Below are positions 1 through 11,512 of a stretch of DNA of 64,000 nt, one piece after another; within the stretch, counting starts at the first letter, position 1, and the number at the start of each line of letters is the position of its first letter. The stretch is taken from NCBI GenBank assembly GCA_036571765.1, contig BROE01000024.1:7954048-8018047 (forward strand). The letters run 5' to 3'. The notes under the pieces were generated by a model. It searched no databases. It saw only the letters and a program-made list of their open reading frames with translations, and was not told the DNA's origin. Both the position numbers and the translations under genes were made by a program. The DNA comes from Plecoglossus altivelis. Its lineage: Eukaryota; Chordata; Actinopteri; Osmeriformes; Plecoglossidae.

Positions 1-433
1 TTGGTATTTTGTCAAAACCAGGTCAAAATAGAAAAAAAAGTATCTTTCAGAAGTTGTCTATTGCACACTGAAAGCAATAAAAAAAGAGAAAGTGACATGG
101 TTTGTCTTCGATATGTTTAGAAGTTTAGAGGGAAAAAAATTGACCTTCCAAAATATCAAGTTCACTGGAGCCAGACTTTCAATGTGTTGAAGCAGAGCAG
201 CAGACGCCTGCTTATGCTGGAATGTGCTCACCACAACTACTATGACTTAATGGAAGCATCTGCTTTCCACTATTAGACACATTTACCACAAGGAAAGCAG
301 CAGGCTTTATCCATAGTAGTGATGTCATTCTTTCATCCATGAGTACCCCTCTGCTACCCTATCCTTCCCCAAACCTCCTTTAACGATGATTAATTTCATC
401 ATCATTGTCCTTGTGGGTCTGTGAGCCACTGAC
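1..433 (-). other. yes1: yes1 intron after the activation-loop exon
   Basis: There is no open segment matching the remaining kinase C-lobe. The next exon would encode a KFPIKWTAPEA-like stretch and is absent, so this stretch is intronic and the gene runs off the left edge of the window. Confidence 0.8.
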
Positions 434-587
434 CTTGCCTGGCTGTGTACTCGTTGTCTTCTATGAGTCTGGCCAGACCAAAGTCAGCGATCTTGCAGAC
501 CAGATTGTCTCCAACCAGGATGTTGGCGGCGCGAAGGTCCCTGTGGATGTAGTTCATCCTCTCGATGAACGCCATGCCGTCAGCGAT
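434..587 (-). CDS. yes1: yes1 exon: catalytic and activation loop
   Basis: This 154-bp exon has acceptor TTTACAG and donor CAAG|GTCAGT. It contains the catalytic loop HRDLRAANIL, the DFG motif and EDNEYTARQ with the autophosphorylation site Tyr428. It ends one base into a Gly codon, so the missing next exon should resume with the second codon base. Confidence 0.97.
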
Positions 588-3500
588 CTGTAAACAAACA
601 AACACATCCGTTCAACCGCGCCTTGTCTCGAGCACTCCGATTTGAATAATTCATATCAACTGGAGTCAGACCTTCTGTCAGTAGAAAAGAGAGAGGGGAG
701 TAGGGATGTAGAGATAGAGAGAGAAAGAGACGGAGGGAGAGGGAGAGGGGGGAGGGAGAGAGAGAGAGGGAGGAAAAGAGAGGAAGAAAGGGAGAAAAAG
801 GGGGAGAGAGGGTGAAAGAGAGAGACGGAGAGAGGGAAAGAAAGAGAGAGGAAGATAAAGGGAGAGAGAGAGAAAGAGAGAGAGGGTACCAAGAACACAT
901 CCCTATCATATATTACTCCAGGAAGATGACATTCATCTTATATTAGGTATCTTTAAAGTCTACATCAATGTGCACAATAGCCAGAACATGCAGTAAAACA
1001 AAGCTCAACATCAACTGCTACTGAGGAGAAGAGGGACAGTGTCGCCTGGCTCACCTGAGCTGCCATATCCACCAGCAGAGGAAGCTTCAGGAATTTCCCA
1101 TCACCTTCTTTCAGGAAGTCCAGCAAACTTCCTAGAAACACAGTACCAGAAACGTTTGTGAGGCTTGGCAGAAGCGGATGTGCATTACCACGCTATGAGA
1201 TTACTTCAGAGGGTGGGAAATGTTGACTGTTACATTTGCACACACAACACACAGAGGATGAACACATGCAAACCTTGCTTGCACACACTGGTCATTGAGT
1301 TGACTCCAAGGGATAAGTCATTAATGTTCAATCGCTTGCAAAGAATGACGGAAAAATCTGGAAATCGCATTGCAGCTGAGAAGATGAAAGCTACCCGCAA
1401 AACTGCTGCAGTTTTCAATTAAACATGTCCGCTTCAGGCCTCCACAAACCACAAGGGAATTTTCAAGGACTTGAAATGGTACAAAACATTAATTAGAACG
1501 TCCAGAAAATTAACATTTTCCTTCAAGGAAAATCTACCAGAAAACTTCCGATAGAAAAACATGTCTAAGAATATGTTTAAAACAAACTAACCCTTCGCCT
1601 GAAGAATTTCACAAGCTGTTTGATGGACCATTCTTATGGCCTCTGTGGTTGTTGGTGTCCCTCTTTACATCTGCTGTTACACCGCTAATCAGATGTGATG
1701 TCACAGCTTAAACATGCCAACTGTTCCCGACATGCCACATCTGGAAGACGATAGTTTGTCTGCGTGTGTGTGTGTGTGTGTGTCCACATGTGCGGCTGTT
1801 TCTGCTTGCACACACGCACCTTTGGCCATGTACTCTGTGACGATGTAGATGGGCTCCTCCGACACCACAGCGTACAGGGGCACCAGCTTGTCGTGCCGCA
1901 GCTTCTTCATGATCTGAGCCTCCTGCAAGAAGGCCTCTGGAGACATGGTGCCTGGCTTCAGGGTCTTGATAGCCACCTTGGTGGTGCCGTTCCATGTGCC
2001 TGGAACAGCCATGGTACTTTAGCTTATTAGAGCAGGAAACAGGGGTCAACACAAACACACAGCCTGCACAAATATCAACACTGGCCACATTCGTAGTCAT
2101 TATGTGCTGATTACTTGAATGCGTACTGTCCAGTGCAGTTACACAGGAAGGCAGTGATTTGAGGACGACAGCGAGGTCTATTCAAGATCAGAGATTTTTT
2201 TTAAACGGAAAAGAACACATCGATAGGATTTGTCCCAAACTTTCACAGAGATTCTACTTCCTGTGAACATAGAGAAAAGACAACCAATGCAGGAAGCATC
2301 TGCTGAAAGAAAATGATTCCAGCAGCCCAGACTGAAAGAGCAGCTATAAATACATGTCTATATCCGTTCTCATGTCTGCTAGAGTTTACTGTAAGCAATG
2401 AGCCTTTTGTCTCATTCAAACAAACTATTATTAGACTGTCCATCCTTGTACAACAGCATGTCTGTGAGTGATTGCATGATAGCAATGTGTGTGTGTTCGT
2501 GTTCATAGGTAGATATCTAACGCCAATACAGGTGTGTGTGTTTGTGTGCCTGCGGTTCCTTACCCATCCAGACCTCTCCGAAGCAGCCCTGGCCCAGTTT
2601 GAGCTCCAGGCGGAGGGATTCGCGGGGGATCTCCCAGGCGTCCTTGGCCAGGCCCTGGGTCTGGGGCTTGACCGTGGGACACACTGTGGTCAGCCGGTGG
2701 CACAGCCCGTCAGCGTGCTCTGGAGACAGATGGGGTAAGATCACAACATACTCTCTGCCATTCTCTCTCCTCTTTGTAGAGGAACTTTCTGAAAGATGTC
2801 CTACGGCTGTTAGATTCTCTTTTATATATATATACCTCTTCTGCTTTTTTGCCTCTAAAGAACCCTAAAGGAATACTGATATTTAAAGCTTATTTGGTGA
2901 CGTTTATTTGGTGATGCTTCTCACGTGACGGTGCGTGACGTGATCAGGGACACGCAAACATGCCTTTGGTTATGAATCATAGCGGCTCGCTCACACGGAT
3001 GAACCTCAACACACATGCAAAAATGCTGAAAAATGAATGAGGAGTTAGTTTCACTCTGTTAGACGTCCAGAGCTGAAGTGTGGGAGAGAGATTTAACCTC
3101 CTCTCCCCCAGCAGCGGGAGAAAACCACTCAGGAATGGCTCGCATTAAATATGCAATCTGAGGGAGAGAGGCCAGCTAGCGACTCCCAGACTCAATTACA
3201 GCTACCTAAAAACCTCACAAGAGAGGACCAGGTATGAAAAATGAGCAGAAGGGGCAAATTAATTAAGTTATCTATGAGAAAATGAGGTCATTTTAGAAGG
3301 GTTTAGAGATCACACAGAGTTTCAAGGAGGGGGGAACTGGGGAAACAGAAAGCGCATAAGAGAGAGAGACCTACCAGTGTAGTGTTTGACAAGTTTCTGT
3401 AGCGTATCAAACTGCGCCCGAGTGGTGATGTAGTAACCTCCGTTGTCAAGTTTGCGGATTTTGTAATGTTTCACATTGTCCCCTTTGGTGTCATCCCAGT

Positions 3501-4251
3501 CTCGTATAGACAGAGAGTAAGCCCCTGACGGAGACAAAGACACATTCTTCGTCCATCCACACCAAGAGTGTCAACATCTACCACCAAGGACACGGAGCAC
3601 GGGCGACGGGGCATCAATATGGGAATGTTGTCATTTGCGTCAGTGTGAAAACCATCCTAACCTTTCGTAGTTTCGCTCTCTCGTACCAGGAAGGTTCCTC
3701 GATGGTTTCCTGGATTCAGTAGCAGCCTCTCAGCATCTTTACGGCCCATTTTACCAAAGTACCACCTGAAGAAACACACACATCACTTGATCTAGGAAAA
3801 GAACGCGTCCAAAACGTTTAATACAGGCTTTGGACCAAACACAAGGCGATTATAGTACTTAATACCAGCATTTGAAACGTACAAGCTAAACCCATTGCAG
3901 GAGTCATCCGACATCAATTGGCCGAACAGCTAAACAACTAAATGTATATACCCCCCCCCCCCCCCCCCCCCCCCCCTCCCTACGCCCCACAGGCCAGAGT
4001 GCTCTGTAACCAGAACATGGACTACTTGAGAGATATGAACAGTCACCCACGCATTTAAGCCCATCCCTCCAGTATTGTTGGGTTGGGAGAGGAGTAATGA
4101 GGTTATGGAGGGGGGGGGGTGTGGTTTACTCACTCTTCAGCCTGAATGGAGTCAGCGGGGGCCACATAGTTACTGGGGATGTAGCCGCTCTTCCCTGTGT
4201 TGATGGAGCGGGCCTCCCACCAGTCCCCTTCTCTGTGTGTGTGTGAGGGGG

Positions 4252-4285
<34 letters not shown>

Positions 4286-6348
4286 CAGGGAGAGAGAGAA
4301 TGGGAGGGAGTGACAGTGAATGAGAGAGAAAAAGAAGTGGGAGGCCAGAGTCAATTTCCCAGTCAGACAGTGACTCACTGTTTGGGCCCTGCAGCAGTCT
4401 GGTTTGTCAGTGAGTTTCTGTCCAGAGGGGGTTCATCAAGACATTTCTGTCTGAGATCTACTTTAACAATCTGTACTTCAACGTTTTAACATTTATGCAG
4501 AGCTTCTAAACGGTTCCGTTTTCATCTCAGTTTATCATGTATTTTTGCTCTGTGTTTCTGTCAAGAGAATGAAGCAGGAAACAAAACGCTTGCTTCAGTA
4601 AACCAGGAAGGGAAGATTCTGGAATATTAAAATCTTAACACAGCAAAGCCATGCAAAAAAAAGAAAAATACAAATAAATATATTTCAAGTCGTACGTGTT
4701 GTTTATGATCTGGAAGCGGTCTCCTTTCTTGAAGGACAGATCATCAGAAGTCCTGGCTTCATAGTCGTACAAGGCCACGAAAAAGGTTACCCCGCCTGGA
4801 AACCAGGAAGAGATGGAGGAGGTCAGAGGTTAACGATGTTGGAAATAAGAATGGTGGAGATGAGGATGTAGGAGTTTGTGACAAGACTACAGTGTCATCT
4901 ACACGTTCTTTGACTGATCTACTAGGTCAGCAAAGGGACCAGTTATGCAGGTGCATGACTGTAACATTACTGACATAAGGAGGTGTGGTAGCAGGTGGAA
5001 GTTATGAGAAGTGTCACGCTGGTGCTTGTGTGTCTGTGTGTACATGCCAATGTGTATATGCATGTGTGTGTGTATGCATTGCGTGACTAGTAAAGATGTG
5101 CACTGTAGCTTGAAGAGATCCCATTGATTCTCCATGGCCTGGGGCCTGACTGTACTGAATGGATATTCCCAGTCTAAACAGAAGCACAGCAGGTCCAACA
5201 CAACATAAGAGTCACACTACGAATCAAGACTAAAGGGCTTAGGCTCAGATAGCTCGCGTATCCTGGAAGTAATGATCTTCTGCGATGGAATACTGACCCA
5301 GGCGTGAAGATCGGCACGTGAGCTAAACGGGCTGGACCATGTTTAACAGTGGATGACCCTGTTTGGTAAGTGCAACCAGGTACAGCTGAAGTCAGCTCTA
5401 AGCTAAGGTCAACAAGACAAGTCTGTAAACATGGTGTTTAGTGAGTGCAGATGGAGCCTCAGTGGATGACTCACCTCCTATGGAGATCACACACACCCAG
5501 CCACCGCTGAGCACAAAGCCACCAACACTAATCCCATTATCTGCTGCAGAAGCTCAGTACCATGCAGCACTATCCTACCCCCCAACCCATTCCTCTCCAA
5601 AACCAGATAATCTAGCATAGAGGGGGGATTACAAGCCTAATCCCCCTCTAAACAGGAGCGCTCAATCTCATCTCCCGGCTCTTATCAGCCATTCAGACAC
5701 CTCGGAGTAAATCCTTCTACCTGCGAGGAGGTGATGGCGTGGACCTGCGGGAGGGTAGGGTCATGGAGGATGGATGCAGGAAACAACTCTGATGCAGATA
5801 TGTTTGATCAGAGGCTGTTCCAGAAGACTGGAGGTAGATATGACACCACTACTGCTAATACTGTGTTGCTGTCTTGCTATTACTGACAGTGCCATTAAAC
5901 AATGCGAAAAATATTTGCTCACCTTTATTTAACCAAGCCAAACATTGAGGTTCAAGTCTTCATTCAAGTGGCTTGATCAGACAGTGCACAGGAGGAGGGA
6001 GGTTGTATGGAACAGGACAGCAGATACACACACGCGTGTCTTCAGGGACACATACACATGCTGAGGTTTACCTGACACAGTCGGGATGGAACCCGAGAAG
6101 GAGGACGACGCTCCTCCAAACGGCGTCATGATGGATGAGGCGCCTCCGAACGGCGTGATGACATGGCTGTTGAAGCCAGTGGCCGGGCCTGAAGATGAGG
6201 GCGGGGACTGGTTCTGCTGTAGCTGGGTGGGGTCTGGCCCGTAGTGACCCACGTGCGGGGCGGCGGTGCCGGGCTCGGAGGCAGGGGTGGTGTCTGGTCG
6301 GTACTTCATAGTGGGACCTTTGTCTTCTTTACTCTCGATGCAGCCCAT
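434..6348 (-). CDS. yes1: Tyrosine-protein kinase Yes, residues 1-432 (C-terminus outside window)
   Basis: Src-family non-receptor tyrosine kinase held at the inner face of the plasma membrane, acting downstream of receptors and integrins. Nine coding exons join in frame. The order is an N-terminal MGC (myristoyl Gly2, palmitoyl Cys3), a unique region with two TPFGGASS units, SH3 (about 96-155, ALYDY at 100-104), SH2 (from W160, FLVRES with Arg187) and the kinase domain. Visible kinase residues are the glycine loop GQGCFG 286-291, Lys307 in VAIK, Glu322, gatekeeper Thr350, HRD 396-398, DFG 416-418 and activation-loop Tyr428. The TPFGGASS motif and the unique region point to YES rather than SRC or FYN. 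Every active-site residue is about two positions beyond its human counterpart, so full length is probably near 545. The final two exons, with the regulatory C-terminal Tyr, lie beyond base 1. Introns are 137-1276 bp, and adcyap1 lies upstream in the opposite orientation. Confidence 0.97.
683..887. repeat. GA-rich purine tract in yes1 intron
   Basis: About 200 bp of imperfect (GA)n and GGGA. In the yes1 transcript it reads as a long pyrimidine tract about 100 bp upstream of the activation-loop exon. Confidence 0.85.
1055..1131 (-). CDS. yes1: yes1 exon: kinase hinge to C-lobe, 77 bp
   Basis: This 77-bp exon has acceptor TTTCTAG and donor CAG|GTGAGC. It encodes SLLDFLKEGDGKFLKLP and ends LVDMAAQ. 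The length is exactly that of the small SRC-family exon at this place. Confidence 0.96.
1764..1783. repeat. (GT)10 microsatellite
   Basis: Perfect GT dinucleotide run of 20 bp in a yes1 intron. Confidence 0.9.
1820..1999 (-). CDS. yes1: yes1 exon: kinase N-lobe
   Basis: This 180-bp exon has acceptor GTTCCAG and donor AAAG|GTGCGT. It carries VAIK (catalytic Lys307), the alpha-C helix EAFLQEAQ (Glu322) and the hinge IVTEYM with gatekeeper Thr350. A 20-nt GT repeat lies just inside the downstream intron, about 35 bp from the donor. Confidence 0.97.
2564..2719 (-). CDS. yes1: yes1 exon: SH2-kinase linker and glycine loop
   Basis: This 156-bp exon has acceptor CTCCAG and donor ATGG|GTAAGG. It opens with HADGLCHRLTTVCP, continues through the PQTQGLAKDAWEIP linker that docks on the SH3 domain in the closed kinase, and ends with the ATP-binding GQGCFGEV loop. 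Confidence 0.96.
3375..3524 (-). CDS. yes1: yes1 exon: SH2 domain, second part
   Basis: This 150-bp exon has acceptor CCGTCAG and donor ACTG|GTAGGT. It encodes AYSLSIRDWDDTKGDNVKHY and finishes the SH2 fold with a YYITTRAQF-type strand and KLVKHY. The Asp-Asp-Thr-Lys stretch is a local change from the human Asp-Glu-Ile-Arg. Confidence 0.96.
3662..3765 (-). CDS. yes1: yes1 exon: SH2 domain, first part
   Basis: This 104-bp exon has acceptor TCTTCAG and donor AAAG|GTTAGG. It begins WYFGKMGRKDAERLL and contains FLVRES. The Arg (residue 187) is the phosphotyrosine-binding arginine of SH2 domains. Confidence 0.96.
3951..3976. repeat. 26-nt poly-C run
   Basis: Uninterrupted homopolymer C on the plus strand, hence poly-G in the yes1 transcript. 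It sits in the intron between the SH3 and SH2 exons. Its length is prone to polymerase and assembly error. Confidence 0.9.
4134..4232 (-). CDS. yes1: yes1 exon: SH3 domain, second part
   Basis: This 99-bp exon has its acceptor at the end of a GT/CA run (CACACACAG) and donor GA|GTGAGT. It encodes EGDWWEARS, then GYIPSNYV, which are the conserved Trp pair and the Pro/Tyr of the SH3 groove, and ends in the SH3-SH2 connector QAEE. A long GA repeat lies directly upstream in the intron. Confidence 0.96.
4249..4300. repeat. (GA)n tract next to SH3 exon
   Basis: GA dinucleotide tract that begins 17 bp from the acceptor of the second SH3 exon. In the transcript it extends that exon's pyrimidine tract. 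Confidence 0.85.
4696..4795 (-). CDS. yes1: yes1 exon: SH3 domain, first part
   Basis: This 100-bp exon has acceptor TTTCCAG and donor AC|GTACGA. It encodes about residues 93-126 with the ALYDYEART motif that forms the ligand-binding face of the SH3 domain. The length equals that of the matching SRC-family exon. Confidence 0.96.
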
Positions 6349-6356
6349 ACTGGCGT
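6072..6356 (-). CDS. yes1: yes1 first coding exon: SH4 and unique region
   Basis: The acceptor is CTAG before 6356, followed by 8 nt of 5' UTR and the ATG at 6348-6346. The start is fixed by the MGC N-acylation motif; an in-frame ATG farther upstream would bury the glycine. It encodes residues 1-92 plus one base. The donor is CAG|GTAAAC at 6072/6071. The region is rich in Pro, Ser and Gly and carries the repeated TPFGGASS octapeptide, which is a YES hallmark. Confidence 0.95.
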
Positions 6357-9300
6357 CTAGACAGACACACAGCAACATATTAGCTTAAGTCAGATTTTCT
6401 TGGCAACAACTTGTAGACAACCTATATCTGTGGTCTATTACTTGCTGTAGGTTCATTCTCATCTTAAAGACATATGGATTACAGCTTAGCCACATTTCCC
6501 ACTGCATATTGAGAACTCTGAAATCTGCTTTTTTTCCCCCATAAGAGCTTTAGTTTCATCTTGACTTCTTATTAGAAGCGTGATGATGTCATTTATAGAT
6601 AAGCAACATTTTCAAAATGCCAAAGTTATTATGTGTCTGTTAATGGGGAAAACGTCACCAAACCAGCATTGTGTAGGAAGTAATATCCACAGGTTAAATG
6701 TAGATATTAACTGCTTACGCTTTACCTCAGAAACTTTTCATATTCTTCACCTTTTATGAAACCATGGAGATGAAAAGTCTTTGTGGAAACTTCCAGACCA
6801 GTGTTCACATTCTGCATTGCTGTCATTCCTCTCCACAACAGAAGTAGCCAGCCTGAACATCCAGGCATTTCCCCAGCAAAGACAAGAACCCAGGGAACGT
6901 GGACCCAATCAGACACGCTCCTATAAAAGGCTTCGCTCTGGGAGACAGTTCTCCACCAGATCATGTAAACAGCACAGCCAGGAAGAGTTCAGAGAGCGCT
7001 TTTTTATCTCCATCAGAAGAGGAGGAGAAGGAGGGGGATGGTACTGGTGGTTCGAGTTTACGAGCAGAGCTGCAGGGAAATCATTGAAATGAGCCCACCG
7101 CAGAGAGAGAAGTCAAAGAGCTTCATTTTACAGAAACTCCACACTAGTTAAATTGAATTTTATGCTTTGAACATTTGCTGGTTCTCTAACCAGATCATAA
7201 GCGGTTAGCATTTGTAGACACTGTATATTTGCCTAGACTATGTAAATCTGACTTCTGATCAATCTTATCCAGATTTGGTTGAAGGAACAAATCTCCCATT
7301 TAAGAGCCAAACATGATTTCCCCTTAAACCCCAGTATGCTGATCTTGTTCACTACAAGGCACATTGGTGTTGGTTCAGTGGACTGTGGCTGGTTTGAAGT
7401 TGCCGATTAGAATAAAGCAGTCTATAGATTCAGGGGTCAGCAAATGACAAAGTCCCTGATACAAGGACCTGACCAGCATCATTGGCATGCTCATTTGCCT
7501 TGAAGTATCTGCAAACAATACCAGGCACAGACGGGAGCTAGTCTTTCAGGGACACACACAAAAACACTTCATCAAATTGACTTTGAAGAAGTCAGAATCA
7601 CTTCCTCTTGACTGAATCATCGGTGATGTCTCCCATTTAGTACCCGTTCTAAACACTCCTTCAGACCCTCTTACCATCGGAGGTAGATGAGGGTGAGGCT
7701 AGAATTGGAGGCACATGGCAACACGACATGTGCTTTTTAATAGAGCCTTTCCCAACCTTAGTTGGCAGGTACAAGGAGAGGGAGGAGAGTAGCAGGAAGT
7801 CGGAAACCCATAAAGACCTACTGCAGCGACAGCAGATGTGTAGACACACCTGTTCCTCCAGCACATTTGACTAAACAGAAAGCAACACAAAGGGGAAATA
7901 TGATATGACCCTAAAGCAATAAAGGCAACATCCACAACAGAACACTTCTCTTAGACAGCACATCATTGTAAAACCATTCTTCTGGTTTCTGCACTTTGCC
8001 CTACATTTGTCTCAAGTTTCTCTCTGTTTGTATCTTTGTACGTCCCAAGAGCAATTTTGCATTTAGGATTTATTACGTCATACTGTTGGCTGTCCACACT
8101 TCATATCAATACAAGGCCTAGCCCTAACCTATTGTGGAGTCTCTCGCACAGTGGAGACGAACAATAACATTGGTGGTGCTTTCAGTGTGCATGTGTGTCA
8201 AACACGACAGAGTTACAGAGTAGGATGGCATGCCAACGGGCTTCCACATACGATGGGGTCAGAGCCATTTGAGATGGAAGCCATGCAGAATCATCCTGAC
8301 CAACCACAGAGAGGATTAAGACAGAGGAGGATTTGCCCTGGCTGTGAGGATAATGACAGAAAATTGACTAGAACCAGCGGTCAGACAGACAAACCTCGTT
8401 TTGTTTTGGCTATGTCTGTTTGTGTAAGTAAGAGAAAGAGTGACGGGAACAAGATACTGGAGGCAGAGGAAGAGTAGAATGAACCGGCTCAATCTTGAAA
8501 ATAGAGCTCATCAACTAGAAAGTATCCCCAGCCTGTAGTTGGCACAATATTATCTGAAGAACTCACTTTAAAAAGTCAGCCCAGAAAACAACACAACAGG
8601 TATGCCTCGATCCTAAGTAAAATCTCACCGTGAAGGACCTCATAGAGGCTTTTAGCTGTGAAGACATGCTCTTGGGTGATTTTGGCAGGCAGCTTTTGGC
8701 AGCTTACAGCTGACCCTCTGACGGCCTCAATAGCATGTCTTCAGTTAATGACACATGATGGGCTTAGCTGCCACTTTCTATTTCAACACAGATGAGAGAT
8801 GAAAGCTTATTATTGGGGAAGATGAATTAGACTTGAGAGTGTCACAGATAAACGAACTGGTCCCTGACATAACTTAGCAAAATGCTACTAGTGTGAAGGT
8901 TTGTTATGCAGATGGGCTAACCATTATGAATTTTGGCCACAAGGGTGTTTTTAAAAAGCAAATGTGAACCCTGTTTCTAATGTGGATTTTCATAATCCCA
9001 TCACATATTGCCATCACAAGGATAGAATATTGGTCACAGATCTGGGGATCTAGAATATAAATCAGCATCAAAAGGGAAGGATAACAACGGTGCATGGGCC
9101 AAGTGATATTTTTAGTAACATGGTGCTCTAATTGCTGACAGCACTGCGTTGCCCTGAGCACTACATATGACCTACAACTGTGTGCTCACATAAAAGGGAT
9201 CCCAGTTGTGGCATCCAGTGCAGAACAATGTCTATCTGGGAGATGCATGAAACACTGGGACTGAAAGTGGGTGAACAGAGACAGGGGGGGAAGGTTCAGA

Positions 9301-10668
9301 TATTGCTTCACTCCGTTGCTCGCTGTGTTCTGAAATGGAGATGATGGGAGACGCAGATGGAAAACGTCCAGTCAGCTGATATATGTTGCTTAGTTAGGGC
9401 TTGACATGTAAGCCTACCATTCATATCTCAGTTCAAGTTATCATTGGGTCCCTTTCATTAGCCTCAATCAAAGCTGTTTGATCTGGGATAGTGATAGATT
9501 CAGGACTTACATATCATGGTTTACGCTGCCATGCAGTGAGCTGAAGCAAAAATAGGCACATCATTTTTTTCTTTGTTCAAATACTATTTTGACAAGCCCA
9601 TTTGAGGTCTTTTACATGATGTTCACAAGCTTAGCACATCCTTCTGTTATAGGACATGACAGTAGAAGCTCAAATTAGATCTATTGGTAAAACTGTGTAC
9701 CACAGCTCATGCTGGCTGTCAAATCTGAACAGAATCTCGTCTCTACAGCCAATAAAAGCTCTGTAGAGACATGGGACTCACCATGTCTACATGAGGCTCC
9801 TTGTCATTTCTGACCTCTGACCTCCAGACCTCTGATCTAGATTAGGGCAGTGAGGATGTTTGGGGGAAGCGGTCCAGTTTTCTTGCCCCAAGGTCAACCT
9901 TGGCTGGTGGCCAAAGTTAAAAGAGGCATGGATATACATGTACCTTACTAAAGTTATAACAACTGTTCATAGATCTGTGTTTTATGTCAAGTTAAAAGTT
10001 TGGCTGCATACCCTTGTTGATCCCAGCCGTTTCACGTGTAAATATCTTAATCGTAAAGGATTGAAAACAGTCACACTAAGTCCACATGCAAACAAATGGG
10101 GAAGGGGGGGGGGGATCTACTTTCACTGCCAGTTCTGGTTGAAGGGGATTTATTATGTTCAATCCCAGATGTCACATTCCAGAAACAAAGCAGTTTCAGA
10201 AACATTTGATTTTATTTACTATTACATAATGACCAGATTTTGCTATACTGTCTATTCGGCAGATTTCAGGTCCTATACGGCTAGGCAGGATTATTGACGG
10301 AGGGCGAGTCTATGGTTCCCTCTCTACCCTCCTTCCCAGAGGGCGGAATTACATTCCACACTGTGTCTTGCAGAAGTAGTGATTGGACTCTTCCTTTCTC
10401 TTCTTGTACACAGAACCTCTATTCAAGATCACGCACAACTGGCACGCCCTACACGTTCCTGGTCCTACACTCTGCCTTTCCTCAACCTGAGAAGTACAAA
10501 CACACCACAATTAACTGTAATTCAGGGGTTCGAGATCCCTTGATTCATGTCCCCAAGGCATTCAATGTACCAATAAGCTACTCAAGAGTATGAGTTTGTT
10601 GGGCACAAGGAATATAGACTGGAGCTTTGCTCCACTGAGCCTATCTAAGACAAACTGCTGCTTCACGG

Positions 10669-10825
10669 ACACACACACACACATCACACACACACACACA
10701 CACACTTTTACACACACACACAGCACACACACACACAGCACACACACAGCACCCACAACTACACACCCACACACACCACACACAACACACACATCACACA
10801 CACACCCACACACACCACACACACA

Positions 10826-10858
<33 letters not shown>

Positions 10859-10866
10859 CACACACA
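10669..10866. repeat. Interrupted (CA)n minisatellite-like tract
   Basis: Nearly 200 bp of CA dinucleotides broken by ACAT, ACAGC and ACCC. The long open frames across it on both strands (His/Thr-rich or Cys/Val-rich) are products of the repeat. Confidence 0.9.
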
Positions 10867-11512
10867 TCCAGGCACTGAACCCCACTCACAGGCACATCAC
10901 GAAGCCCATGAGTGTTCTCAACCCACATTCTGGACTAGCTCAGAGACAGAGGGTCAAATTCGTCCTTTATATGTGCTGCCCACGAGCCATTCGGTCAAAG
11001 AGAAGGGAATGAGGAGGGGTTGTAAGATTAAGATGTAGAGCGATGTGGATATGAGACCTATTGATACAGGCTCGAGGTGATTGGTTACCTATAAGATGCG
11101 AGGGACGCAGCACACAATGTGATGTACCACCCGCCGCTCTGCCTAGAAAACACATCTCAGCGTCCTTTGGAAGCATCACTTCAGAACGTGTTGCTTTTTA
11201 CCGATTGTTGGTCGTTTGATGGCGCCTGCAGTAAGCAATTTCTTCACATGTTCGCTCACTCCTCGCCCCTGCTGAAGGGATTTGGTGTCCGGTTCTACGA
11301 CTGTGATAAGGGCCTTTCAAGAACGTTTGTCTAGGTAGAGTGGCTCATGGGAACCACAGGACCTGCACTACAGGTGGAATGCGCCTAGGTGCGGTCTTGC
11401 ACTGTGATCAGATCTCCCTGCGGGTCGTGCTACTGATGCGAGCAGTCCTGCCAGTGGCTCCGTAGCCAGTCAGGTGCAGAGTTGTGGTGATGCCTATGCT
11501 GTACCAAGGCTC

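Noticed and set aside
580..909. Minus-strand Ser/Leu/Pro-rich frames of 80-109 codons
   Set aside because: Direct translation of the GA/CT repeat in a yes1 intron.
1165..1422. 85-codon plus-strand frame over the yes1 intron
   Set aside because: It lies in an intron opposite yes1, has no domain, and is within chance length.
10524..10540. GGTTCGAGATCCC as a tRNA B-box
   Set aside because: The B-box consensus fails by one position, and no A-box or cloverleaf can be drawn around it.
10562..11012. Long His/Thr-rich and Cys/Val-rich frames on both strands
   Set aside because: Direct translation of the (CA)n tract.
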